Both the position numbers and the translations under genes were made by a program. Shown one piece after another: positions 1-8,969 of a stretch of DNA of 64,000 nt; the first letter of the stretch is position 1; each line of letters opens with the position of its first letter. Under the pieces are notes generated by a model. The model did no database searches and was not told the origin of the DNA. It saw nothing but the letters and a program-made list of their open reading frames with translations. The stretch is from Pleurodeles waltl (lineage: Eukaryota; Chordata; Amphibia; Caudata; Salamandridae), in the NCBI RefSeq assembly GCF_031143425.1, contig NC_090447.1:846925760-846989759 (forward strand). The letters run 5' to 3'.

Positions 1-366
1 TGGGGTATTCCAATCCAAGAAGAGCATCAAGTGGTATCCTTGTACGCGGATGACGTCCTGGTGTTTCTGCATGAAGCCCTCTCTACATTTCCACACTTAA
101 TGACCTTGATGGAGAGGTTTGAGGATATGTCTGGTCTGAGAGTGAACTGGAATAAATCATGTATATATCCATTAGTACCAGAGCCAGAGCAGGATCTTTC
201 TCCCAAGTGCCGTCTAAGATGGTGTGATAACACCTTTAAATACCTAAGGATCCAGATTTGCCATAGCTTAGATGACCTCAGAGATGGTAACCTGAACAAA
301 GCTTTAAGAAGGATTCACAAATCTCTGCCTTTTTGGACCTCTCTTCCATTGTCTCTTGTAGGGTGA
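1..366 (+). pseudogene. L1 ORF2 reverse transcriptase fragment (YADD)
   Basis: The frame is open from base 1 to the stop at 366. The catalytic YADD of the RT palm is at 43-54 (SLYADDVLVF), followed by the thumb-side pattern typical of L1 ORF2 (LRVNWNKS, then FKYLRI). In the family this enzyme copies LINE RNA onto nicked chromosomal DNA. After 366 the homologous reading continues only through frame changes and stops (fragments resembling ALAKMLPP and YYAAAQLQWP up to about 600), so this copy is dead. The call of RT is firm; the exact clade (L1 or Tx1) is inferred. Confidence 0.8.
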
Positions 367-812
367 GTCGCGTTAGCCAAGATGCTACCCCCGTCTGCTT
401 TATTATTTTGCAGCTCTTCTGCTCTACCTACCTTGAACTTTCTTTAAGGAAGTGCACAGTATCCTAATTGAATTGATCTGGGGCGGGGCCAGAAGATGAA
501 TAACCTTGCCAGTGACACAAAAGCCAGAATTAGAGGGGGGGGGGACTATGAGTAGTATTATGCGGCAGCTCAACTTCAGTGGCCACCGAGGTGGTTGGGA
601 TCCTCTGACTGCTCTGAGAGACCTCAGATTCAGAATGTGCTTAATGGCACTCCACTGCACTCCTGGCTCATGCCTCAAAGATCACGCCATGTTGTAAAAT
701 GTAGATAGATGAAGGTGGCCTGCATGTGTTGGATGAGATATGTTGTGGGACAGACCGAAGACCTACCACATCCCCTCCAGACGCCACTATAGCAAACACC
801 AGGCCTTCATGA

Positions 813-1640
813 ATGTGGAAGTGTGGAATACAGAGGGCCTTTGGACAGTGGGTGACTTATATAAGGAAGGTGTACTATTATCATTTCAAGACCACAGAGC
901 AGGTTTTAATATCCTTTCCTGACATATTACGTGTTGCAGTGATGGTTACTATCTATGTGGGAAGAGTGGATAAGGAACATCCTTGCTCCCAGACATTACA
1001 TACTTTACTCACACAGGAGGGTGCCAGAAATGCCATAACCAACATCTACTTGACGCTACAGCACACAGCCTCCATGGAGCTTACACAAGCACAGGCAAGA
1101 TGGGACGCAGCACTGCCTGCCCTGTTAGCTGATAGTCACTGGACACAAGCATTGAGACAGATAAAAGATGTGCCTCACAATGCGCACTTCTGCTATACGC
1201 AATTTAACTACCTGCATCAAACATATCTATCACCACAGAGAATAGCCAGCATGTTCCCAAGGGCAACCTCGGCATGCCCAAGCTGCACAACCATGGGGTC
1301 AAGCTTCTACCACATGACACGGGATTGTCCAGTCCTTCAACACTCATGGGATACGGTCGTAAAAATCATTAGCGAAATTACTGAACACACCTTGTTACTC
1401 ACCCCGGAATCCTGCATATTGGGAATCCTAACACAAAAATCAAAAGCCAAACACAGACACAAAGTCATTGACTTGGCCTTAATTTTATTTAAACACCAAG
1501 TAACTATGCATTGGAAAGAACAGGTTGCTCCAGATGTGAGAGGGTGGTTGAGAGCACTTCTGACATGGGTGCGGGCTGAAGCTGCTGATTACTCGACTAT
1601 GAAGCTGCATGGCCTACCAGTTAAGGGAGGGGAAAAGTAG
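813..1640 (+). pseudogene. L1 ORF2 C-terminal domain fragment
   Basis: A 275-codon open segment lies downstream of the RT piece. Residues about 155-175 hold a Cys-x2-Cys ... His ... Asp-Cys cluster (CPSC, then YHMTRDCP) followed by a Trp, the arrangement of the Cys-rich C-terminal region of L1 ORF2, which is thought to bind nucleic acid. The segment before it (roughly residues 60-150) fits the connector between RT and this domain. The stop at 1638-1640 is probably the natural ORF2 end, since A/T-rich 3' UTR follows. The ATG at 813 is only the first Met of the open frame, not a real start. Confidence 0.65.
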
Positions 1641-2329
1641 GACAATTTTGTGTTGAGTATAGAAGTCAAGAATGACTAGAGTCCACCCTGAAATAAGTTC
1701 CAGAAGAGATGTAGCTTGATTTTTAATACTGGATATACATGTATGATGAAATATGGGAGTGCCCAGAGACCTTTGGTGTGTTTATAAAATGATAGACAGT
1801 ATGCAATGAAAACAGACATAGCCCACAGATGTGCATCTGTAACCAGACACGTCAAAAGTGGAGCCTTGTTTTGATGTCAAACATGCCACCAACGGTCAGC
1901 AGCAAGACTATCGCTGATACCTATATAATGTATGTCACATTGAGGAGTGCGGTTGGTACCCTTTTTTCTTTTTCTCTAGATTATTTTTCATGATATCTCT
2001 GTTTAAACTTTGTATGTACAATCCTGCAGAGGAAATAGTAAATTAGACATATCTGATTAGAAACTAATATGCTTCTTAGCTATCTCTACTTTTTACTGTA
2101 ACACTTGATTTGTTATTTGCTATATGAAAAATTAATAAAAAATTGATAAAAACATGTTTGTTCTGATCAAATTGTATGTTATTATTGCCTTGGGAAACTT
2201 GACCATACATTTAAGCCTTCAATTGCAATTTGGAATAATTAGGATATTTTCTCTATACATGCAGAATTACTACAATTGAATTTATATGACAGTATCAATT
2301 CAAACTTTACATCCTTTTCAAACTACTGT
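1641..2329. other. LINE 3' UTR and spacer, no gene
   Basis: Bases 1641 to about 2153 are read as the 3' UTR of the L1-like element, including AATAAA at 2134-2139. From there to 2329 I see only A/T-rich sequence. Confidence 0.5.
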
Positions 2330-3735
2330 TAGAATGCAAACTAAATCTGGGAAATTTCAAGCTCAGGAAATAGTGCATGCACTAAAAGGGAAGGCTGTTT
2401 TTCTACCATTAGATGTGAAAAAACTTTCAAACTGTGGGAGCACAGAGCAAATGAGAAGAGAATAAAAAAAAATTGGCAATAAATAACATACACAACCAGG
2501 ATTTGAAACTGATTGACTTTGTAGACACCAATGATCTACTAGTTCCAGATGATAGTAACATAGGCCATTTTTGGAAAATTAGTAAAGAATACTCAGAAGA
2601 AATAAATGAACACTATAGTATATACCTAATGCATTCAAAAGATTTAGGCCCATATTTATACTTTTTGACGCTAAACTGCGCTAACGCAGTTTAGCGTCAA
2701 AAAGTTTTGCGCCGTCTAACGCCATTCTGAAGCGCCATGCGGGCGCCGTATTTATGGAATGGCGTTAGACGGCGCAATCAGACCGGCGCTGCCTGGTTTG
2801 CGTGGGAAAAAACCACGTAGACCAGACAGCGCCGGCGTAGGGGGAAAATGGCGCATGGGCGTCTTAAAATGGGGCAAGTCAGGTTACGTCGAAAAAATCG
2901 TCTTAACCCGACTTGCGCCATTTATTTTCGACGCCCATCCCCCATCAACATGACTCCTATCATTGTAAAGATAGGAGTCATGCCCCCTTGCCCAATGGCC
3001 ATGCCCAGGGGACTTCTGTCCCCTGGGCATGGTCATTGGGCATAGTGGCATGTAGGGGGGCACAAATAAGGCCCCCCTATGCCACCAAAAAAATATATAA
3101 AAAAAAAAAAATTATACTTACCTGAACTTACCTGAATGTCCCTGGGGTGGGTCCCTCCATCCTTGGGGGTCCTCCTGGGGTGGGCAAGGGTGGCAGGGGG
3201 GGTCCCTGGGGGCATGGGAGGGCACCTGTGGGCTCATTTTGAGCCCACAGGCCCCTTAACGCCTGCCCTGAGCAGGCGTTAAAAAGTGGCGCAAATGCGC
3301 CGTTTTTAGCCACGCCAACTCCCGGGCGTCTCTTTTGCCCGGGAGTATAAATACCACGTAAAGGCCTGGGAGTCATTTTTTAGACGGGAACCCCTCCCTT
3401 GCATATCATTAACGCAAGGAAGGGGTTCACGCTAAAAAATGACGCACATTCCGGGAACTTTGGCGCTATTCGCCTCTAACGCCATAGTATAAATATGGCG
3501 TTAGTTGGCGTTAGTTTTGCGTCGAAATTGCGTCAAAAAAAACGACGCAATTTCGGCGCAAACGGAGTATAAATATGGCCCTTAATGGGTGATGTCTTGA
3601 CCTCTATCAAATGAAAGAGGCAAAGGAGATCCTGTTAGTATTTGGGAAAAAACGTCAGTCTCAATGTTTTCCAATTGAATTTCTTCAAGGAGATATGATG
3701 ATGTCCTATTCCAATTTCTGCATCAGAATATTGTA
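2330..3735 (+). pseudogene. Candidate Helitron N-terminal segment, split by a MITE
   Basis: Two coding-looking pieces flank the MITE at 2647-3581. The first (2473-2646) reads DLLVPDDSNIGHFWKISKEY and ends in HSKDL; the second resumes at 3585 with MGDVLTSIK. If the MITE and one copy of its TTA duplication are taken out, the two join in frame across the Leu codon, which supports one ancestral ORF. Just upstream (2340-2460) a further piece contains AVFLPLDVKK, reminiscent of Helitron N-terminal regions. Position upstream of Rep is the main reason for the assignment; I do not recognise a named domain here. Confidence 0.4.
2647..3581. mobile_element. Multi-hairpin MITE, PIF/Harbinger-like (copy 1)
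   Basis: A 935-bp non-coding element is flanked by TTA on both sides (2644-2646 and 3582-3584). The ends are inverted: the left end begins GGCCCATATTTATACT and the right end, reversed, begins GGGCCATATTTATACT. A 3-bp TTA duplication is the PIF/Harbinger preference. The interior is a chain of hairpins: perfect 21-bp arms at 2660-2680 and 2685-2705 with a CTAA loop, further stems through 2706-2830, 12-bp arms in the ATGACTCCTATC stem near 2951-2981, a 25-bp stem at about 2988-3044, and more to the right end. It has no ORF of its own. A second copy is at 60,892-61,810. Confidence 0.85.
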
Positions 3736-4009
3736 GTGCACGACTATATTCACACGACTCACATTTTAGGCAAAACATACCTTATATTATCACTTTACTA
3801 TATGAAAGTGAATTATCTATTACCTCTCATGCTGTGGCGCAGTGTGATGCAAACTGGAATAGGATTTATTAACATACAGCTAAGGAATTCCTAAATGAAG
3901 TGGAAAACAATGGCGAAAACCTAGAATGTAAATAAATATCATGGCATGTCAGCAAGGTACAAATGAATATCGGTTCTGAAGGCATGGAGAACTAAATTGT
4001 ATATATAGG

Positions 4010-4300
4010 AATTTGAGCCCACTAACTTGGTTTCTTACTTTGGGTTGTGCCAAATGTCTACTAGATGATCTATGCACTTTCTTATTTGAAGCTAACAATA
4101 ATTTGACAGATGTGGCAGTCAAAAGACCAGGGGAAATATGTTCTTTAGATCTAGCAAATGTTTGCAAATTTTCAATCACAAATTTTAAACTATGCTTAAA
4201 TTCCTAACAAATAAAAAAATACCCTCGGAGAGGTTGTTGATTACTTTTGGAGAAAAGAGTACCAAGCGAGAGGTGTACCCCGTAATCACATGTTGTTAAG
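4010..4300 (+). pseudogene. Helitron Rep core (HUH region), mutated
   Basis: The + strand translation at 4013-4200 (PLTWFLTLGCAKCLLDDL, later LANVCKF) matches the start of the Helitron Rep domain, where a WF/FFTLS-like motif precedes the nuclease centre. After a frame change it continues at 4224 with LGEVVDYFWRKEYQARGVP and then RNHMLL. The family's metal-binding motif is P-H-x-H; here the codon expected for the first His is CGT (Arg) at 4281-4283, one transition away from CAT. Rep nicks and rejoins single-stranded DNA during rolling-circle transposition. The frame break and the lost His make this copy inactive. Confidence 0.75.
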
Positions 4301-4640
4301 GATAAAAAATGTATGAACATTTGGATATGGCTTTGATGAATCTGTTCTTCAGTTTATCGAACAATATTTTACTTGTGACATCCCAAAAAACATAACAAAA
4401 AATTGTCTGAATTAGTTATTACATTTCAAAGTAAAACATGTGGAAAATACTGTTTCAGACAATTTAGAAACAAATTAAAACAATACACTAAATGTTGTTT
4501 TGGATTCCCAGGAACAGATTTAAAAAAAATGAAGAGTGAATAATATTGTATCTTTTGTTAGGCATGCTGTCAACAGAAAGTCCCAAAAAATAAATACAAT
4601 TTAAAAAGAGGACTTGCATCATAGCGAATTAATGACTACA
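4301..4640 (+). pseudogene. Helitron Rep, poorly conserved linker
   Basis: Short stretches still read as Rep sequence, such as FIEQYFTCD near 4350-4382 (with the frame kept only locally), but stops and A/T-rich decay dominate. No separate gene is visible. Confidence 0.4.
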
Positions 4641-5160
4641 ATCCTTTAATACTCCATATGTGGAATGGTGATATTGCTATCCAATTTGTTGCTGATAATT
4701 CAACTGCTGTTGCCTGGTATGTGGGCTTGGTTCACAAACTACAAGTAAAGTTAGACTTTAGGTCTAAACTTTGACTTTTGGTCTAAACTTAAATTTTTGG
4801 TCTAAGTTTACCTTTGTGAATCATGCCGTGTGACTTCATATATTACTAATGCTAAGAAAACAGATACGAAGGAAGTATGGAAAGAAATATCTGCTGAACA
4901 ATCTTCAACTGAAAAGCTGTATCAATGTAGCCTTCAAATAATATCTCACAGAAAGGTTAGCAGTTATAAGGCATGTGACCATTTATGCTCTTCAATTTTG
5001 TATGCTAAATCTCAGGCCATTCCATGGCTTAGCTTAAGATGAGCATCCTCAAAAAGAAGAGTTTTGAAAAGTCTACCAGAAATTGAATAGCTTGCTCACT
5101 TTGATCCTGAAAACAAGAACATAATCAAAACAAATTTAATAGACATACACTATCCTAACA
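4641..5160 (+). pseudogene. Helitron Rep two-tyrosine region and C-terminus
   Basis: Before the small MITE the frame reads NPLILHMWNGDIAIQF and ends WYV (Tyr codon 4718-4720). After it, the frame resumes TSYITNAKKTD with the second Tyr at 4839-4841. In intact Helitrons these two tyrosines, about four residues apart, form the covalent DNA links. Downstream KEVWKEISAEQ, ISHRKVSSYKACDHLC and QAIPWLSLR match the segment that follows the tyrosines in Helitron Rep proteins. The stop after SLR (5040-5042) and later frame changes show decay. Confidence 0.75.
4724..4828. mobile_element. 105-bp MITE inserted in the Helitron Rep gene
   Basis: The insert is bounded by TGTG on both sides (4720-4723 and 4829-4832). 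Its ends are inverted: left GGCTTGGTTCACAAA, right (reversed) CGGCATGATTCACAAA. Inside are three close copies of a GGTCTAAACTT-type motif. Removing the insert and one TGTG restores the reading frame of the flanking gene. Confidence 0.75.
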
Positions 5161-5519
5161 GAAGCCCTTTATTGGAACACTTATCACCATATGAAGTAGT
5201 AAGTACTTACGGAAATAATGACGTTGAAAATGTTAATACTGGAAAACCTTTACCTGAATGGAACATATGGCTGCTTAATACATCATTCTAAACTAATTAA
5301 TCACTACACTACACTAAGTAATCACCACAAACTTACATATGGAAATCGAGCAAACCAAGAATTTAATTTCTTTGCACTCTTACAGTTTTTTGAAAAAAAG
5401 TAAAATGAGGAATGATTGATTGGAACATTTATATTATGTATGACTACAAACCTCACATTATAATACCAGAGTTCAAAATTTCTGCTAACCAGCTGGACCA
5501 AGAAATTTTAGCTGAAAAA

Positions 5520-6300
5520 AATCCAATTGGAAATATTATGCAATACTGGAAGTACCAATACACTTTCAACTATAAGTACTGCCGACTCACTTGGGGTACC
5601 AAACAGTCTTAATGAAGGAACAAGTGCCTTGGGTGAGGTTGAACTTACAATGGGTGAAATGTGTAAGAACGGTGAAAAGCTTGACTACCTCTTATCACAA
5701 TTAAATAGTGATCGATGTGAAATATTTGAAGAAGTTAAAATAAGTGTTGATCATGAACATGGTTTATGTATTACATTTCAGCCTCTATTAAAATATGTAT
5801 CAGGCCAGGCTAGTTGCAGAAAGAAATTCCTGCCTACCTTCAAAATGTAACCAATTGTCACTGCTCCATCTGGATTAGTGGAACATAATATTAAAGGAAT
5901 AACATTTCACTGACTACTACTACCAGTGGAATATAATAATAAATTGGATATCTCACAAGAACTTCCTAGAGTTCCGAAAAAATACATAGACAAGGTTAGA
6001 ATGGTTTTGAACTTAATGTTGGCTTTTGTTCACTTACGTGTGACAGAAAAACAGAAGACAACACATGATCAGCTTTTTGGTGGTGAACATGTCATTGTTT
6101 TTGGAGATCTACTTCAACTTTCTCCGGTAAAAAAGGGGGCCCACTTGTTAACACTGTGACAGCTAAAGGAATGCAAAACTCCTTAGGCAGTATAGGTAAT
6201 GTTAATATAAGGTAACATTTTTCATACAGTGAACTTACACAAAATATGATACAAGCAAATGATGAAAAACATGGAGACATTTTAAAATATATTAGACTAG
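5520..6300 (+). pseudogene. Helitron Pif1-like helicase, N-terminal half
   Basis: The frame at 5527-5850 ends LNSDRCEIFEEVKISVDHEH ... YVSGQASCRKKF. This is the position of the Walker A loop (normally G-x4-GK-S/T), but the glycines and the Lys-Ser/Thr pair are not kept, so ATP binding is lost. From 5861 the next segment reads VTAPSGLVEHNIKGITFH, the motif Ia region. At 6091-6129 VIVFGDLLQLSPV corresponds to the Walker B/motif II-III stretch of Pif1-type helicases in Helitrons. The helicase unwinds donor DNA during transposition in intact elements. Several stops interrupt this copy. Confidence 0.75.
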
Positions 6301-6659
6301 GAATTGTTACATAAACTTCAAAAAAATGCTTGTGACAAGAAATATATCTACTTTATTTCCATATTTGCAAACTCCAGGAGAAGTTATGCATTACCTTCTT
6401 TTGAAAGCACTATCTATCTTTTGTTTGATGCCAACACTAAAGGAATGCAATGATTTAAATATGGAAATGTTATCAGTGGAAAATGAAAAAAACTATATAT
6501 TTACCTTGCAATGATTCTTTTGAAACTCATGGGGCAAATATTCCTAGAACATAAACCTTATCTACCAAATTATTGAACATGGAGATATTTGTGTCTTGAA
6601 CAGTTGGATTGGAAAAATTATTATTTCTTTGCAAACAATATCTGTGTTTTATGATACAC
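6301..6659 (+). pseudogene. Helitron helicase middle, heavily decayed
   Basis: Only weak coding traces remain between the two recognisable helicase parts. I see no other feature here. Confidence 0.35.
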
Positions 6660-7030
6660 TACGTATGTATAATTAGGACTTGTAAATGGAGCACTGGGAC
6701 ATGTAGTAAAGTTTCTACAATACAAGAGTAATGATGAGATTTAATTTATTATTGTCAAATTTGACAATATTAAGGACCCAAAATACACTGCTAGAGCAAC
6801 AACAAGATTTGTACTAATATTTCTACAAATGAAAGAGAACATTTTTCTTTATATATAATTAGCTTATGCTGTTAAAATACATAAACCCCATTTATACATT
6901 ACTTAACATTGGCTCAACGGTTTTAAAAGAGGGTACATCATATGCTGCTTTATGCTATATGAAAACATTACAAGGACTGTATATTATAGATCTAGATGAC
7001 ACAAAGTGAATGCAGACACTTCTTGTGTAT
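6660..7030 (+). pseudogene. Helitron helicase C-terminal motifs
   Basis: GLVNGALGHVVKF (6676-6714) followed by VKFDN is the typical Helitron helicase stretch after the central motifs. AYAVKIHKP near 6865-6890 corresponds to the AxTIHKsQG motif, here degraded, and GLYIIDLDDTK (6974-7006) is the usual C-terminal motif. Stops are scattered through it. This marks the 3' end of the recognisable Helitron gene. Confidence 0.75.
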
Positions 7031-7721
7031 GCAAATATAATCATTAAAGACAGATATAAACTCCTCCTGTTGGTGAATATCCAATGGTCTGTAAACCTCA
7101 AATATATATGAAAACTAAAGAAATCTTCACAACTAATGAGGCATTTAAAAAATGTTGAACTGTGCAGAAGAAGAAAGAACACAAGCTTGAATTTTTTGGC
7201 TTTCAGTTTAGTAATACAAATAGCATTAACCGCTAAACTAAAGTGATAATAAATTTGATTTTATATTTACCTTTAGTGAAAGAATTACTTCTAGAGACTA
7301 TAGATATTCCTTTTTTTATTCCCCACCTCAGTTCAACAAACAATTGTGCCAATCAACAAGTGGTGTAAGAGACATTGCGGATATTTGTACATTACCTTTT
7401 GTTTCTCAGTAAATATGTAACAGGATAGTCAGGAATTTTTGTATGGCTATTCTGGACATAGTAGCAAATTAGAGTTTTTCACATACAGAAATTTTTGTTC
7501 TAAGCTACTTTTGGGATCATGAATGATTCCAATACTTAATTGCTCTCTCACAAGTCATGGAATTTAAATGATTTGTATACCTTCCTATTCCTGATCGTGA
7601 ATCAACATCATTCAAAAAATGAATATATCAAACTGTGTACTCTACTTTTTGTTCACCCTGTGGATCTAAAGTTGTCTCAACACTTTAACTATGGTGAATA
7701 TGCATTTATGTATAAAGATAG
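7031..7721. other. No gene recognised
   Basis: A/T-rich sequence follows the Helitron helicase. It probably includes the Helitron 3' region, but I found no clear hairpin plus CTRR terminus. Confidence 0.4.
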
Positions 7722-7885
7722 AAGGAAGAGCTCCTGGCCTGGCCTGGGTTCTATCCTCTGCCTCGGTGCAACGTCTTGTGATTGAGGGCCAATCACTTAT
7801 TCTCCCCTGCCCATGGACAGTGCCTTGAGACCCTCACAGCTGATAAGCAGCGACATATAAAAATCTAAATTTGATATTTCATTTG
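7722..7885 (+). mobile_element. tRNA-type SINE with an L2-like tail
   Basis: This GC-richer block in A/T-rich surroundings begins near AGAGCTCCTGGCCTGG and contains GGTTCTATCC, close to the RNA polymerase III B box of tRNA genes (GGTTCGAnnCC). Its 3' part (CCTTGAGACCCTCACAGCTG, then CAGCGACATATAAA) resembles, in order, the 3' end of the minus-strand L2 LINE at 25,277-25,350. SINEs commonly borrow their tail from the LINE that copies them. Boundaries are approximate and no target duplication was resolved. Confidence 0.6.
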
Positions 7886-8517
7886 ATAATAGAAAAATGA
7901 ATACCGTAATTACATATTTCACTGCTACTCAAATTTCAAAATCTTGGCACACGTTTACTTGTCCTGCAATTAGTTTCCATCATGGACATTATTTCTGGTC
8001 ATTACACTATATATTTAAGGTACAATACAGGATGGATTTAATAATATGGCAGACCAGATATCCATCACATTTGTGACCGAGTAACCCCTCCGCTAGGATC
8101 TAAATCAGACTCTAAGTGTTAACATTTAACACAGATTGTCAAAAAAAAATGAATTGTTACCCTCTTCTACTAATTCCTACATTTTAATTGTAGGTCAGAA
8201 ATTCAACACTTGTGAAATATGGGGTGCCTATACTACATACAACCGACAGTAAATATGTCATTATGTGGCCTAGCATGGTTAAGCATTTGTGAAGACATCT
8301 ACTGGTTTAAGTAAGAAATTAAAGTGTAATTCACAGTTGAACAAGCACAATATTAAATGGATTTTTTTAAATAATCCATTTGATTTGCGTTTTTCCTGAG
8401 TGCTTGATGATGAACAAAATATAATACTAATCTGCACCCTGGTGGGTGATAAATGATAGGATACATTAGTAACATCTCTGTTACTACCATCTGAACAACC
8501 CTAAAGAAAAACTTTAA
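7886..8517. other. No gene recognised
   Basis: A/T-rich spacer between the SINE and the next MITE. I see nothing assignable. Confidence 0.5.
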
Positions 8518-8969
8518 GGCGTAGATTTGAGAAAAGTGGCGCTACACCTAGTGCAGAGCCACTTCCCTTGCTCCCCTTAGTGCCAACCTACCGCCACCAT
8601 GTGCACGCTGTATTTAAAATGCGGTGCACCATGGCGCAGGGTAGGATGTAATAACGTCATCTTTTTGTATGCTATTGATATACTCTGCAGGAGTAGCGCC
8701 AAAATGTTGGCACTACTCCTGCAGAGTACACAGGGGCCCATTATGAATAATGGAACACCCCTTTTAACGCCTGCTCTGAGTAGGCGTTAGAAGTGCTGAA
8801 ATAAATGGCACAAGGAAATCTCTTAGAACACCCCTGTTGCATACATTATGCCTGGTGTAGGCATAATGTGGCACAACGGTTTACAAAGTGGCACAATGCA
8901 TGCACTTTATCACCTCCATCACATCAAAAAATGACGTTATGGCGGCACTAAGGCTCCTAAATCTGCCTG
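8518..8969. mobile_element. Multi-hairpin MITE, PIF/Harbinger-like (diverged relative)
   Basis: This 452-bp element is flanked by TAA (8515-8517 and 8970-8972) with inverted ends (GGCGTAGATTT against CAGGCAGATTT when the right end is reversed). It contains a 22-bp inverted repeat with one mismatch (8681-8702 and 8707-8728, loop AATG), an ACGCCTGCTCTGAGTAGGCGT hairpin near 8766 and an ATTATGCC/GGCATAAT stem near 8848-8872. The ACGCCTG...CAGGCGTTA-type hairpin is shared in form with the MITE at 2647-3581, so the two look related. Confidence 0.7.

Larger units (their letters stand above)
1..2153 (+). mobile_element. L1-like LINE, 5'-truncated by window edge, decayed
   Basis: The first 1.6 kb encodes broken pieces of a non-LTR retrotransposon ORF2: an RT segment with YADD, a frame-broken connector, and a C-terminal segment with a Cys/His cluster. 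A non-coding 3' stretch of about 500 bases follows, ending in an A/T-rich tail with AATAAA at 2134-2139. The order RT, then Cys-rich C-terminus, then poly(A)-like tail fits L1-type elements. The 5' end lies outside the window. I see no target-site duplication, because the left end is missing. Confidence 0.8.
2330..7030 (+). mobile_element. Decayed autonomous Helitron (Rep-helicase), with nested MITEs
   Basis: Translated + strand pieces, in order, match a Helitron rolling-circle transposase: a candidate N-terminal segment (2330-3735), the Rep replication-initiator core with a GVPxNHMLL motif (4224-4298), the two-tyrosine region (4700-4860), a Rep C-terminal segment (4860-5160), and a Pif1-type helicase (5520-7006). 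All parts carry stops and frame breaks. Two MITEs with target duplications interrupt it. I could not find the TC start or the hairpin-CTRR end, so the element limits are those of the coding remnants only. Confidence 0.75.

Noticed and set aside
2600..2694. Protein-like LGPYLYFLTLNCANAV resembling a Helitron Rep motif
   Set aside because: The bases from 2647 on are the end and first hairpin of the MITE; the similarity is a coincidence of its terminal sequence.
8599..8790. 63-codon frame starting in a good Kozak-like context (GCCACCATGTG)
   Set aside because: It lies inside a MITE and runs through its hairpin; coding is not supported.
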